Position numbers and translations under genes: made by a program. From contig NZ_VISR01000003.1 in assembly GCF_007827595.1 (NCBI RefSeq), positions 577,202 through 641,201 of the forward strand: a stretch of 64,000 nucleotides of DNA, written 5' to 3'. The DNA is from Streptomyces sp. BK340 (GTDB taxonomy: Bacteria > Actinomycetota > Actinomycetes > Streptomycetales > Streptomycetaceae). The notes beneath the pieces are model-generated. The model had not been told where the DNA came from. It did not search any database and was given only the letters and a program-made list of their open reading frames with translations. This document shows positions 1 through 8,666 of the stretch, piece after piece (the stretch's first letter is position 1; each line of letters begins with the position of its first letter).

Positions 1-572
1 CCTCCCCGGATCCGACCCCCACCACGCAGGAACCGGCCGAGGAGACAACCGCCGAGGAGAGCGCCACCTCCGACGCTCCGGACAGCTGGAGCGGCAGCGA
101 CACGACGGAGGACGACGACCGGTCGACGGCAGGCGGGAGCCGGGACTGCGGCAGCCTCGCGGGCAGTGGCACCTTCACCGACCCGCTCCAACTCGGTGTC
201 GTGGACGACCTCGTGACGGCCCGGGACTGTGCCCCGCTGACGTCTGGCGCACCGTTCAACGTCCGCTACTTCTCGTTCACCCTGTCCGGCACACCGGGCG
301 CGAACGCCCACGCGGGGGCGTCCTTCGCTCTCACCCAGGACGCGCTCGGCCCGGTGTACCCGGCGATCGTCCAGCCGAACGGATGGGTCCTCAAGAACAG
401 TCTCGGCTCCGGGTACTGGACCGGAACGGACCCCGACTTCACCGGCCGCTACCAGGAGATCTCGGACCTGGCTCCGGGCACGTACATCCTCCGCACGGAG
501 AAACTCGACTCTCCGTTGCACTCCCTGTCCACGCCTTCGTACGACGTCGTCGTCGACGCGGGCGGGTCCTGA
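1..572 (+). CDS. C-terminal part of a secreted/surface hypothetical protein (5' end outside window)
   Basis: The reading frame is open from the left edge (first whole codon at base 3) to a TGA at 570-572, so the start lies outside the window. The first 45 or so residues are a Thr/Ser/Pro/Glu/Asp-rich linker of the kind that separates a signal peptide or membrane part from a folded exported domain. The remaining 140 residues have mixed composition with two closely placed cysteines (DCGSL and DCAPL), which could form a disulfide outside the cell. No family was recognised. The next gene downstream encodes a membrane-anchored exported protein, which fits a cell-surface setting. Export is inferred from composition only. 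Confidence 0.7.
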   Translation, partial: SPDPTPTTQEPAEETTAEESATSDAPDSWSGSDTTEDDDRSTAGGSRDCGSLAGSGTFTDPLQLGVVDDLVTARDCAPLTSGAPFNVRYFSFTLSGTPGANAHAGASFALTQDALGPVYPAIVQPNGWVLKNSLGSGYWTGTDPDFTGRYQEISDLAPGTYILRTEKLDSPLHSLSTPSYDVVVDAGGS

Positions 573-590
573 GACCACACGGGACACAGG

Positions 591-626
591 AATTCACTTC
601 TGTTCTTTATTGACCGAATGTGAATT
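591..626. promoter_or_regulatory. AT-rich intergenic region with short inverted repeat
   Basis: The 143-bp gap between the truncated gene and the gene at 716 is unusually AT-rich for this genome. It holds a 7-bp inverted repeat (AATTCAC at 591-597, GTGAATT at 620-626). A TTGACG hexamer at 625-630 could be a -35 element, but no well-spaced -10 was found. The region probably carries the promoter of the gene at 716; the repeat may be a regulator site or chance. Confidence 0.3.
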
Positions 627-715
627 GACGGCTCTTTAACGCACATTATCCCTTAAACTTTCCTGCATCACGCCAGGAAGCGCGCTGGGGGGCGCGTCGG
701 GGGGAGCTGGTTCTC

Positions 716-1573
716 GTGCGCCGTGGATTCTTGTGCACAAGCCCCTTGAGCTGCGTCGCGTTACTCCTGCCGCTGTACCTGTCCGCGGCGCCTGCGCACG
801 CCGCGGACCCGACCGCGCCCTATGCCGAACTGAGCCAGGACTCCGGGGAGATGGCGCCCGGTGGCGACCCGCTGACCGTGGATGCCACGTTCCACAACAC
901 GCTGGACAGCGACATCACGGACAGCTTCGTCGTCGCCGTCGGCATCCGGCTCGCACCGCCCGCCGAGCGGCTGACTCCCGATCAGGTCACCGTGGAATGG
1001 TTCGACGCCGGCCCGTCCGTGTGGCGGCCGGTGGAGTTGACTTCCGGGGACACCGCGCTGAGCGGCTACCTCAGCACGGACGCCGGACTGCCCTCCGTGG
1101 GATCGCTGCCGGCGGGCGACTCGGCCCGCATCCCGCTGCGCGTCTCCCTGGCCTCCGGAGTGCCGGCGCCCTCCACGCTCCAGTTCGTCACGCAGGGCCT
1201 GATCCAGCCCACGACCTCGGTCGACCCGGCGCCCCTGATGGACGGCAAGGCATCGTACTCGGTGGTCGAGCAGGCGACGTCCCCGGCACCGACACCGACG
1301 CCGGACACGGCCTCGGCCTCGGCGGGCCTCGCACAGGAGAGTCCGGTGCGCGAGGCGACGACACCGGCCGGCAGCCCGTCCCCGGCACCTTCTTCGCCTC
1401 CTCCGTCCGCCACCACCCCCGCCCCGTCGGCCCTGTCCGACGGAACCGCGGAGGACGGGAGCGCGGGCGGCGCAACCGCCGCGGCTGTCGTGGCCGCCGG
1501 CGTGGCAGGCCTCGTGTTCGCCGTCGTCGTCACCGTCGGCGTGGCCCTGCGGCGTCGCCGCAGCCAACGCTGA
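716..1573 (+). CDS. Exported protein with C-terminal membrane anchor, function unknown
   Basis: This 285-residue protein starts at GTG 716 behind a purine-rich GGGGGGAGC element. It has a Sec signal peptide (Arg-Arg, hydrophobic core, likely cleavage after AHA at residue 29). An extracellular domain of about 150 residues follows, looking beta-rich, then a Pro/Thr/Ser/Ala linker from about residue 185. A single transmembrane helix (about 254-278) ends in an RRRR-containing cytoplasmic tail. No LPXTG-type sortase motif precedes the helix, so it is probably held by the helix itself. The layout suggests a cell-surface protein displayed through the wall. No enzymatic motif was seen. Confidence 0.8.
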   Translation: MRRGFLCTSPLSCVALLLPLYLSAAPAHAADPTAPYAELSQDSGEMAPGGDPLTVDATFHNTLDSDITDSFVVAVGIRLAPPAERLTPDQVTVEWFDAGPSVWRPVELTSGDTALSGYLSTDAGLPSVGSLPAGDSARIPLRVSLASGVPAPSTLQFVTQGLIQPTTSVDPAPLMDGKASYSVVEQATSPAPTPTPDTASASAGLAQESPVREATTPAGSPSPAPSSPPPSATTPAPSALSDGTAEDGSAGGATAAAVVAAGVAGLVFAVVVTVGVALRRRRSQR

Positions 1574-1652
1574 ACCCGCAGTGGCCGAGGCGGACCGCCC
1601 GTCCGCACACGCGCACCGCCCGCCCATCCGTCCGTTCTCACGGGAGGAACCC

Positions 1653-2384
1653 ATGCACCACCGCACGGGCCAGGACGTCCTGCGCGACGTGGTCCGCCGC
1701 GTCGCTCCGGCCGAACTGGACAAGCTGGACGAGACCTGCCGGGCCTACCTGGCCCGGCCCCATCCCCCGCAGCGCCTGCACCGGCCGGCCGGGGACCCGC
1801 TGGGCATCGGCTTCGAGTCGGCGGTGCTGCTGCCGGTTCTGGTGTCGGTGGTCTCGCAGGTCCTCGCCGACCTCGCCTCCGGGCGCATACAGGCGGGCGG
1901 CACCCGGCTCAAGCGCTGGTGGCGACGTCGCCGCGGGACCGAAACCGAGGGCAGACGGGCCGCGCTGACCTCGGCCGTCCCGGAACTCTCCGGGGTGGCC
2001 CGGCAGGAACTCGCCGACTGGACCCTGGCCGTCAGCCGGGCTGCCGGAATGTCCGCGGCCGAGGGCGAGAGCTGCGCGGAGGTCATCGTGGTGGCCGTGG
2101 TGCGCGGGAACTCGGGGGCACGGTCCGTGCCGGATGCAGTGGTTGCGCCGACCACGCCGGTTGCACCGGCTGCTCCGACGGCCCCCGGGCACCCGGCAGA
2201 ACCGGAGTCTGTTCGCCCTGGCGCTCCGGACCCGAGGGCTGCGACCGCCGGGGCGGGCGACGACGCGGGGGCAGGACTCCCGTCGGAGACCGGTGACGCG
2301 CCGGAGACCGGTGGCACGCCGGAGACCAGTGGCACGCCGAACGCCGGTGCCGCATCGGCGGCCGCGAACGCGTCGCTGTCGTGA
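1653..2384 (+). CDS. Hypothetical protein with low-complexity repeat tail
   Basis: ATG 1653 is chosen because GGGAGG lies just upstream at about 1642; an upstream in-frame start at 1581 has no such site. The product is 243 residues. The first 110 residues include a hydrophobic stretch (AVLLPVLVSVVSQVLADL) followed by a very basic KRWWRRRRG run, so it may be membrane-associated. The C-terminal third is Ala/Pro/Thr/Glu-rich and contains an in-frame 18-bp tandem repeat. The stop overlaps the GTG start of the membrane peptidase gene, so the two are probably translationally coupled and functionally linked. Family not recognised. Confidence 0.7.
   Translation: MHHRTGQDVLRDVVRRVAPAELDKLDETCRAYLARPHPPQRLHRPAGDPLGIGFESAVLLPVLVSVVSQVLADLASGRIQAGGTRLKRWWRRRRGTETEGRRAALTSAVPELSGVARQELADWTLAVSRAAGMSAAEGESCAEVIVVAVVRGNSGARSVPDAVVAPTTPVAPAAPTAPGHPAEPESVRPGAPDPRAATAGAGDDAGAGLPSETGDAPETGGTPETSGTPNAGAASAAANASLS
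2285..2338 (+). repeat. Three 18-bp in-frame tandem repeats
   Basis: Three adjacent copies (2285-2302, 2303-2320, 2321-2338) of a unit beginning GGAGACCGGTG differ at only a few bases. Each encodes a six-residue block (ETGDAP, ETGGTP, ETSGTP). They form part of the disordered tail of the upstream coupled protein and may vary in number between strains. Confidence 0.85.
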
Positions 2385-4603
2385 GCACCGCGCCGGACCC
2401 CCAAGGCCCGCCCCGCCCCTCCCACTCCCCCACCGCCACCGCCACGGCCACCGCCGAGCGGCCGGACGTAGCCCGCGCGCTCGTGTCCAGCCCCCTGCCG
2501 CTGCCGACCACCACCCGGCTGGCCCTGCTGGTCCTCGTCGCGGGCGCCGGTGCCTCGTTCGCCACCTGGTGGTGGCTGGTCCTGGGCCGGGACAACTGGC
2601 CCGGGGCCCAACTCGCCTGCCTGCCCGGCACCGACGCCGCGCCCGACGAGATACTCGCCCGCTTCACCGGCTGCGTGAACGACGTACGGCTGGCGCAGTC
2701 GGCGGTGGTGCTGTGCGGGCCGCTCGCCCTGCTGGCCCTCGCCGTGCTCTGCCGAGCCGCCGGGCGGCGGCTGAGCCTGTGGCGGTGGCGGGCCGTGCCG
2801 GACCTGTCCTCGGCGCTCGCCCGGCGCCTGGCCGCCGTGGTACCCGAAGGAGGGGGTCCGCGGCCGGTGCTGTGGGTGCGCGGCCGGGGCGTCGGGATCC
2901 GGGCGCGTGCCTCGGGCACCGTCCGCCGGCCCCGGATCGTGGCCGACTCCTACGTCCTCAGCCTGTCCGACCGGAGCGTGGACGCGATCTTCCGGCATGA
3001 ACTGGCCCATCTGCGGCTGCGGGACGTGGGCCGGGTACGGCTGGCCACGGCGGCCGGGTGGCTCCTGCTCCTCGGCGTCACCCTGCCGATGGTGGTCGCA
3101 CTGGCGCGCGACCCCGGGCTGCTGGGCGCCGGCCTGCTGGTCCGGATGGCGATCGTCCTGGTCGTCGTGCTGCTCACCCTGTGCGCCGTGCTGCGTGTGC
3201 GGGAGCATGACGCCGACCTCGCCGCGGCGGCGGATCCAGGCGCGCCACCGGACGCGACGGCAGCCCACATCGGCTCGGCCCTCGCGCCGCGCCGCACCGA
3301 GCGGCTCGTACGGTCCCTGGGCCTGGCCACACATCCCACCCCGGCGGCCCGCCTCGCCGTGCTCGCCGATCCGGCGCGGTCCTGGGGGCTGTCGTCCCTG
3401 GAATGCCTCACCACAGGGCTCGCCGCCGGCCTGGTGTTCACCGACCTCACCCTGCTGGTCGCCGCTCTGATGCCGGATCACACCCAACTCGCCTACATGA
3501 TCGGCGGATTGCTGACGGGCTGGGTCGTCGCCGGCGTGGTGACCGTGGCGTGGTGGCGGGCCGTCGCCGTGGGACACCGGGACGCGTCCGGCCGGCGCGC
3601 GGCACCGGCCGGGGCCGCGCTCGGACTCGGTGTGCTCCTCGGCAGCCAGCTCGCCGGGCGGGCGGCCGGTGACTGGGTACGGGACACGGGCACGGCGGAC
3701 GGACTGGCGACCGCGCTGTCCCTGACCCAGGTACCGCGCGTGCAGGCGCTGGCCCTGGGGGTGGCGCTCGTCGTCGGCGGAGCGCTGTTCGCCCTCTGGA
3801 GCACCTCCCTCGCCAGAGCACTGGGGGCCACGGTGGACGGTCCCCGTTCCGCACACGCCTGCGCGGCCGCCGTAGGACTGTCCGGGCTCCTGCTGGCCGT
3901 GCCACTGGGCAGTTGGTTCCTGTTCGCCCGGCTGACGGCGGCCCGCGCCGCTCCCGGCATCCGGTGGGCGGTGATCGACACGCCCTGGTGGGTGGCCGGG
4001 GTACTGACGGCCGTCGCCGGCGCGCTGGTGCCGGCAGCCGCGGCTCGCGGGGCGCGGCTCGCGGGGACGCGCGGCGCCAGGCAGCCCCGCCCCCTGGTCC
4101 TGTGGGCGGCCGCCACGGTCCTGGTCACGGCCGGGACCGGTTGGGCGGCTTTCGGCAGCGAGCCGAACCGGGCTCCGGCCACACATGTCTCCGGCGGCTC
4201 CGAGGCATCCGCAACCCCGGGGGTGTCCGCAACCCCGGGGACGGCCGCAACCCCGACGGACTCGGTGAACTCGCCGGACCCGACTGCCTCACCGGCCTCC
4301 GGCAGCGGTGACCGTACCGTCCCCCTGGACCAACTCCCCCTGCTGCCTCCGAAGGCGGAGCGGACGGACGCCCTGCGGTCGGACACCGCCCTCGTCTGCC
4401 GTGCCCTGTCCCTGGGCGGCACCGCCGTCTGGACCGAGCCCCGACGCCGCGCCGACATGGCCCAGTTGCTCGGCGGCCTCGACGACCCCGTGCTGCGGGC
4501 CGCCTCGGCCGTCCTTCGGCGCGCCCCGTCGGGCCCCGTGGACAGCCATGCGCCGGTCGCCTCCGTCCTGCGCTGCGACCTGTACTTCCGCTACGGCCGC
4601 TGA
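2381..4603 (+). CDS. Polytopic membrane zinc metalloprotease (M48/M56-like)
   Basis: The 740-residue protein starts at GTG 2381 within the stop of the preceding gene (GTGA overlap). After a Pro/Ser/Thr-rich N-terminus there are hydrophobic segments at about 48-70 and 107-124. The zinc motif HELAH is at 206-210, followed by two membrane segments and then REHDAD at 274-279, whose Glu275 fits the third zinc ligand in M48/M56 peptidases. Five or six more hydrophobic segments follow. A Ser/Pro/Thr-rich linker with repeated ATPG blocks leads to a C-terminal domain of about 100 residues that is probably outside the membrane. M56 (BlaR1-type) genes usually sit next to a BlaI-type repressor; none is present here. 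The substrate is unknown. Confidence 0.8.
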   Translation: MSTAPDPQGPPRPSHSPTATATATAERPDVARALVSSPLPLPTTTRLALLVLVAGAGASFATWWWLVLGRDNWPGAQLACLPGTDAAPDEILARFTGCVNDVRLAQSAVVLCGPLALLALAVLCRAAGRRLSLWRWRAVPDLSSALARRLAAVVPEGGGPRPVLWVRGRGVGIRARASGTVRRPRIVADSYVLSLSDRSVDAIFRHELAHLRLRDVGRVRLATAAGWLLLLGVTLPMVVALARDPGLLGAGLLVRMAIVLVVVLLTLCAVLRVREHDADLAAAADPGAPPDATAAHIGSALAPRRTERLVRSLGLATHPTPAARLAVLADPARSWGLSSLECLTTGLAAGLVFTDLTLLVAALMPDHTQLAYMIGGLLTGWVVAGVVTVAWWRAVAVGHRDASGRRAAPAGAALGLGVLLGSQLAGRAAGDWVRDTGTADGLATALSLTQVPRVQALALGVALVVGGALFALWSTSLARALGATVDGPRSAHACAAAVGLSGLLLAVPLGSWFLFARLTAARAAPGIRWAVIDTPWWVAGVLTAVAGALVPAAAARGARLAGTRGARQPRPLVLWAAATVLVTAGTGWAAFGSEPNRAPATHVSGGSEASATPGVSATPGTAATPTDSVNSPDPTASPASGSGDRTVPLDQLPLLPPKAERTDALRSDTALVCRALSLGGTAVWTEPRRRADMAQLLGGLDDPVLRAASAVLRRAPSGPVDSHAPVASVLRCDLYFRYGR

Positions 4604-4646
4604 CCGGCCACGCCCGACGATCCACCCGCCCTCCGAGGAGGTACCC

Positions 4647-5369
4647 GTGAGCCCGAGGACCGTTGCGATGTCCGCCCTCGGGCACCGACGGCTCGCCGCC
4701 CTGCCGGTCCTGGCGGCGCTGCTGGCCGGTACGGCCCTCAGTGGCTGCGACAGCCCAGGCCGACGGTCGGACTCCGTGGTGCCGACTCAGGCACCCGCGC
4801 CGTCCGCCTCCCCCGGCACCGAGGACCTGGCCGCGGCCCTGCTCACCACGGCCCAGTTGCCGGCCGGCTATGTGAAGACCGTCCCGCGAGAAGATCCCCC
4901 GACGCGCTCCGACCGTCCCGTATGCCTCAACTCGATCAACTCCCTTGAATCTGCACGCGTTTCCCACCCCGACGCCGTCGAGGCCAGGGTCGACTTCGCC
5001 ATGAGCCAGAGCGGCCCCTTCCTCCAGCAGGTACTGCGCCGGCTGCCGGGATCCGGGGCACGGCAGGACCTGGAGCAGGCCGCGCGCACGCTGTCGGGCT
5101 GCCCCGAGTTCTCCATCGGCTGGAGCGACGGCTCCACGGGTACGGAGCAGGTGGAGCCGCACGGCTCGGCAGGCATCGGCGACGCGTCGTGGCACGCCAC
5201 GGTCACCGCGACCACCGGGACGTTCACCGTCCAGGAGACCCTGGTCCTGGTGGCCGCGGGCAGGACCCTGCTCGTACTCAGCGATGCGGGCAGCCCGGCA
5301 GCACCCGAACGCTCCCGGACACTGGCTCTGGCCCGCACCGCCCTCTCCAGGCTCCCCCGACGTCCCTGA
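4647..5369 (+). CDS. Lipoprotein, function unknown
   Basis: GTG 4647 is chosen because GGAGG lies about 5 bases upstream and it places a proper lipoprotein signal at the N-terminus: two arginines, a hydrophobic core and a lipobox ending LSGC with Cys34. The 240-residue product has a Ser/Pro-rich tether and then a compact domain with paired cysteines (RPVCLNS, SGCPEFS). That pattern occurs in exported sensor-like or PknH-sensor-like domains of actinobacteria, but no family is claimed. It lies 43 bp after the membrane peptidase gene on the same strand and is probably cotranscribed. It may be a partner or substrate of that peptidase, which is inference only. Confidence 0.75.
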   Translation: MSPRTVAMSALGHRRLAALPVLAALLAGTALSGCDSPGRRSDSVVPTQAPAPSASPGTEDLAAALLTTAQLPAGYVKTVPREDPPTRSDRPVCLNSINSLESARVSHPDAVEARVDFAMSQSGPFLQQVLRRLPGSGARQDLEQAARTLSGCPEFSIGWSDGSTGTEQVEPHGSAGIGDASWHATVTATTGTFTVQETLVLVAAGRTLLVLSDAGSPAAPERSRTLALARTALSRLPRRP

Positions 5370-5435
5370 CCGGTCACTTGGAGGGCTGCCTGCCGCCAGG
5401 ACACCGGGCGGGACTGCCGACTGCCCGCCGACGCC

Positions 5436-8213
5436 TCAGCTCGGCAGCTTCCAGTTCTGGGCCGCCGTACCGTTGCAGGTGTACAGCTGGAGCTGGGTGC
5501 CGTTCGTGGTCGACGAGCCGGGGTCGTCCAGGCACAGCTGCGACTCGGGGTTGACCAGGGACCCGTTGGCTCCGGCGGTCCACTGCTGGGCGCCGGTTCC
5601 GTTGCAGGTCCACAGTTGGATCAGCGTGCCGTTCGTGGTTCCGCTGTGCGCGGCGTCCAGGCATTTGCCGAGGGTCCGGACCGTTCCGTCACCGGCGACG
5701 ATCCAGTCCTGGGCGTACGTGTTGTTGCAGCCCCAGATCTGGACGTGGGTGCCGTCGGAGGTGCCCGAGGACGCGTCGTCCGCGCACAGGCTGGCGGCCA
5801 CCGCGGAGGTGAGCGGACCGATCCGCGGCGAAGCCGGCGCCGTGGTGTCCCCCGCGTACGAGGGCGGGGCCGCGGTGGCCGCGGTCGCCCACGACGTGTT
5901 GGCGCTGGTGCCCAGCGTGAAGTCCAGCGTGCCGCCGGCCGTGATCGCCGTGGTGGGAGCGTAGGCGTTGTTCCACGCCGTGCCGTTCCACACGGCGGAC
6001 TGGACATAGGGGGCGTTGTCGGCGGCTCCGCTGCCGTTGACGGTCAGCGTCCTGCCGGAGGGAAGGGTGATGACGGCCTGCGTGAACAGCGGTGATCCCA
6101 GGGCGAGATCGGAGGTTCCGGGTGTCTCGGGGAACATGCCGAGCGCCGACCAGACGTACCAGGCACTCATCGCGCCGAGGTCGTCGTTGCCGTCGGCCAG
6201 GCCGCCCGGGGTGTTCGACCAGATCTGGTCCTGGATCGCCCGCACCGTGCCCTGCGTCTTGTAGGGCTGCCCCGTGTAGTCGTACTCCCACGGCAGTTCG
6301 ATGCTCGGTTCGTTGCCGACCCATGCGTAGCCGTTGGCGCCGGTGTAGCTGCGCAGCACGGTGTCCAGGTAATGGTTCATCGCGGTGTTGCCGCCCTTGG
6401 CGTGCGCCAGGCCGCCGATGTCGAACGGGACCATTCCGGTGTAGATCCACGAGTCGGCCTCGACCATGTCCGTTCCGCTGGTGGGATCGAAGCCACCGGT
6501 CCACGAGCCGCTGACGTTACGGGGTTCGACGAAACCGGAGGCTGGGTTGAGCACGTTGCGCCAGTCCTGTGCGCGGTTGGCGTACGTCTTCTGGTTCGCG
6601 GTGTCGCCGAGTGCCCCGGCCATCGCGGAGAGCGCGAAGTCGGCGGTGTCGTACTCCAGGGTGGTCGCGACCGGGCCGTAGAAGTTGCAGCAGCCGTAGC
6701 TGCCGTCGTGGGGCATGTATCCCGGCGAGTTCAGGTAGCCGAGGCCGGGCCGGTCGTTGTTGGCCCTGCTCGCCTGCTTGACCATGTCGGCCAGGGCGGT
6801 CGTGGCATCGAAGTCCCGGGCGCCGAAGGCGTAGTAGTCGGCGAGGATGGCGTCCGCCGGGTCGCCGACCATGACGTACGACTCGCCGTTGTTCTCCGAC
6901 CACTTGGGGAAGATCCCGGTCTGCGCGTAGTCGTCGACCATCGACTGTGCGGTGTCGGAGGCGACCCGAGGAGCGACCAGGGCTTCGAGCTGGGCCTGCG
7001 AACGGTAGATGTCCCAGCCGGAGTAGTTCGCGTACACGGCGCTGTGGCCGGCGTCCACGGTGTGCGTCTTCCCGTCGAAGCCGTAGTACTGGCCGTTGGT
7101 GTCGCTGATCATGTTCGGGTGCAGCAGCGAATGGTAGAGCGCGGTGTAGAAGGTCTGCTGCTGCGCGGCCGTCCCGCCGGCGATCTGCACCTTGCCGAGC
7201 GTGCTGTTCCACGCGTTCTGCGCCGCGGTGCGGGTCGCGTCGAAGTCCCAGCCGGTGTTCTCCGCGGTGCGGTTGGCGACCGCGCCCGCCACCGACACGT
7301 AGGAGATGCCGACCTTGGCCTGCACGACCGGGTCGGCGGTGGTGTTGAAGGTGACGTAGCCGTTCGAGGCGGCGGCATCCGGGGCAGCGCCGCCCTTGGC
7401 GGACTTCGTGGACTTCGAGTCCGAAGCGCTGGGGTTCTTGCCGTGCAGCACCGGCTTGTTCGGTCTCTCGGCGGCGTTCTTCGACGCCTCGGCCGGCGCC
7501 GTGGGAGGCGCGGACGCCTTGGCGGCCGAACTGCCCTGCGAGACGAACGGCTTGTCGAAGACCATGTCGAAGTAGACGGTGTACGTGTTCGCGGCGCCGC
7601 AGAAGCGGCCACTGGTCACCTGCCCGCTCACCTCGGTGCTCGACACCTTGGTGAACTGCGTCGAGGTGGCACCGTTCTGACTTGCCGTCAACTTGAAGAC
7701 AAGGTTGGCCTGACTGGTCGAGGGAAAGGTGAAGCGCGCCATACCGCTGCGCGTCGTGGTGGTCAGCTCGGTGGTCACCTGGTTGTTCAGCGCGACCTTG
7801 TACGACCCCGCGGAAGCCGACTCGTTGCCGTGCGAGAACGCGTCCGTCGCACCGGTGTTCACGGCCCCCACCGTGGGCAGCACCGGTATGTCACCGGCCG
7901 CGCCACAGCCGGGTCCGGCGATGTGGGTCAGACTGAAACCGGTGATCGACGAGTCGTTGTACTCGTAGCCCCCGCCGTCGGGACGCGACGGGGTGTCCGG
8001 GCTCCACTGCACCATGCCGAACGGGACGTCGGCCCCCGGAAAGTCGTCGGCCTGGTTCGACGTGCCGATGAACGGGTTGACCAGAGTCGCCGGCGCGGTG
8101 ACGAGCGCAGCCTTCCCGGCCGCCCACGCAGGGGTGCACAGCCCGGCCGCGGCCAGCGTCGCAGCGGCGAGGAGACCCATCGCCGCGTTTCTCGGTCTCG
8201 CCAGTGGTGTCAT
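5436..8213 (-). CDS. Secreted GH92 alpha-mannosidase with C-terminal ricin-type CBM13
   Basis: ATG 8213 has AGGAGA upstream and starts a clear signal peptide (cleavage near AWA, about residue 31). The 925-residue product opens with the GH92 N-terminal pattern NPFIGTSNQADDFPGADVPF and HIAGPGCGA. It continues with an (alpha/alpha)6-type catalytic part including YHSLLHPN, GWDIYRSQ and EYDYTGQP. GH92 enzymes are exo-acting, calcium-dependent alpha-mannosidases. The last 130 or so residues are a ricin/CBM13 beta-trefoil with repeated LWTCNG and QQW-type motifs. A Lys/Ala/Ser-rich insertion near residues 240-290 is unusual inside a catalytic region. It likely acts outside the cell on mannan or high-mannose glycans. 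Confidence 0.93.
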   Translation of the reverse strand: MTPLARPRNAAMGLLAAATLAAAGLCTPAWAAGKAALVTAPATLVNPFIGTSNQADDFPGADVPFGMVQWSPDTPSRPDGGGYEYNDSSITGFSLTHIAGPGCGAAGDIPVLPTVGAVNTGATDAFSHGNESASAGSYKVALNNQVTTELTTTTRSGMARFTFPSTSQANLVFKLTASQNGATSTQFTKVSSTEVSGQVTSGRFCGAANTYTVYFDMVFDKPFVSQGSSAAKASAPPTAPAEASKNAAERPNKPVLHGKNPSASDSKSTKSAKGGAAPDAAASNGYVTFNTTADPVVQAKVGISYVSVAGAVANRTAENTGWDFDATRTAAQNAWNSTLGKVQIAGGTAAQQQTFYTALYHSLLHPNMISDTNGQYYGFDGKTHTVDAGHSAVYANYSGWDIYRSQAQLEALVAPRVASDTAQSMVDDYAQTGIFPKWSENNGESYVMVGDPADAILADYYAFGARDFDATTALADMVKQASRANNDRPGLGYLNSPGYMPHDGSYGCCNFYGPVATTLEYDTADFALSAMAGALGDTANQKTYANRAQDWRNVLNPASGFVEPRNVSGSWTGGFDPTSGTDMVEADSWIYTGMVPFDIGGLAHAKGGNTAMNHYLDTVLRSYTGANGYAWVGNEPSIELPWEYDYTGQPYKTQGTVRAIQDQIWSNTPGGLADGNDDLGAMSAWYVWSALGMFPETPGTSDLALGSPLFTQAVITLPSGRTLTVNGSGAADNAPYVQSAVWNGTAWNNAYAPTTAITAGGTLDFTLGTSANTSWATAATAAPPSYAGDTTAPASPRIGPLTSAVAASLCADDASSGTSDGTHVQIWGCNNTYAQDWIVAGDGTVRTLGKCLDAAHSGTTNGTLIQLWTCNGTGAQQWTAGANGSLVNPESQLCLDDPGSSTTNGTQLQLYTCNGTAAQNWKLPS

Positions 8214-8248
8214 CACGGGGTTTTCTCCTCTACTCGGCAGCGAGGGCC

Positions 8249-8260
8249 GACAACGTTGTC
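8249..8260. promoter_or_regulatory. Operator palindrome 1 upstream of GH92 gene
   Basis: GACAACGTTGTC is a perfect 12-bp palindrome with a central CG, typical of LacI-family sites. It lies 36 bp upstream of the GH92 start codon. An identical copy is at 8332-8343, 83 bp away. Confidence 0.75.
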
Positions 8261-8331
8261 TCCGTGCCGAGAGAGCAACCCCGGGTGAGAGCGAGCTTGC
8301 CGGGACGTCCGGATCCGGATCACCGAGGTCT

Positions 8332-8343
8332 GACAACGTTGTC
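8332..8343. promoter_or_regulatory. Operator palindrome 2 upstream of GH92 gene
   Basis: This is a second perfect copy of GACAACGTTGTC. The 83-bp offset from the first copy is close to eight helical turns, so both sites face the same side of the DNA, which permits looping or cooperative binding. No regulator with an obvious matching site is adjacent. Confidence 0.75.
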
Positions 8344-8432
8344 CAACCGTGGAGATGAGGTGCCTGGAGTGCGAGCGCTTCGATGGCGCCCTGGGGCTGC
8401 GGACGCCCGGGGACGCAGGGGAACTCCTCGCG

Positions 8433-8461
8433 AAGCTAGCCATAAGGCAGGGGCATGTCAA
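8433..8461 (-). promoter_or_regulatory. Sigma-70-type (HrdB-like) promoter for GH92 gene
   Basis: Read on the minus strand, TTGACA (8461-8456) is separated by 17 bp from TAGCTT (8438-8433), a good vegetative Streptomyces promoter. It predicts an untranslated leader of about 210 bases containing both GACAACGTTGTC operators. The rest of the 8344-8666 gap contains no gene that I can support. Confidence 0.6.
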
Positions 8462-8666
8462 CGACTGGTGCGGGCAAGCCCCTTGAGCGCGAGCCCGGGG
8501 AGACCCGGCGGACCGGTCCGCGTGGCGGACGTTCCGGACGGCGCCCCGGACCGCCGGGACCCGGTCCTCGCGGCGGAGGAGCGGGCCGCGGGCGACACGA
8601 TGACGGTCTGTGTGGTCCGGTGCCGGGGCGCTCACCTGGTGGCGGAGCTGTGATGCTCGGGCCGGG

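Noticed and set aside
1745..4186. Long minus-strand frame across the membrane peptidase region
   Set aside because: Composition is Gly/Arg/Pro/Gln-rich without domains, and the plus-strand genes have overlaps, ribosome sites and the zinc motif.
5370..5435. Weak GGCGGG/CCCGCC hairpin between the lipoprotein and GH92 genes as a terminator
   Set aside because: The stem is only 6 bp with an 11-base loop; in sequence this GC-rich it could be chance.
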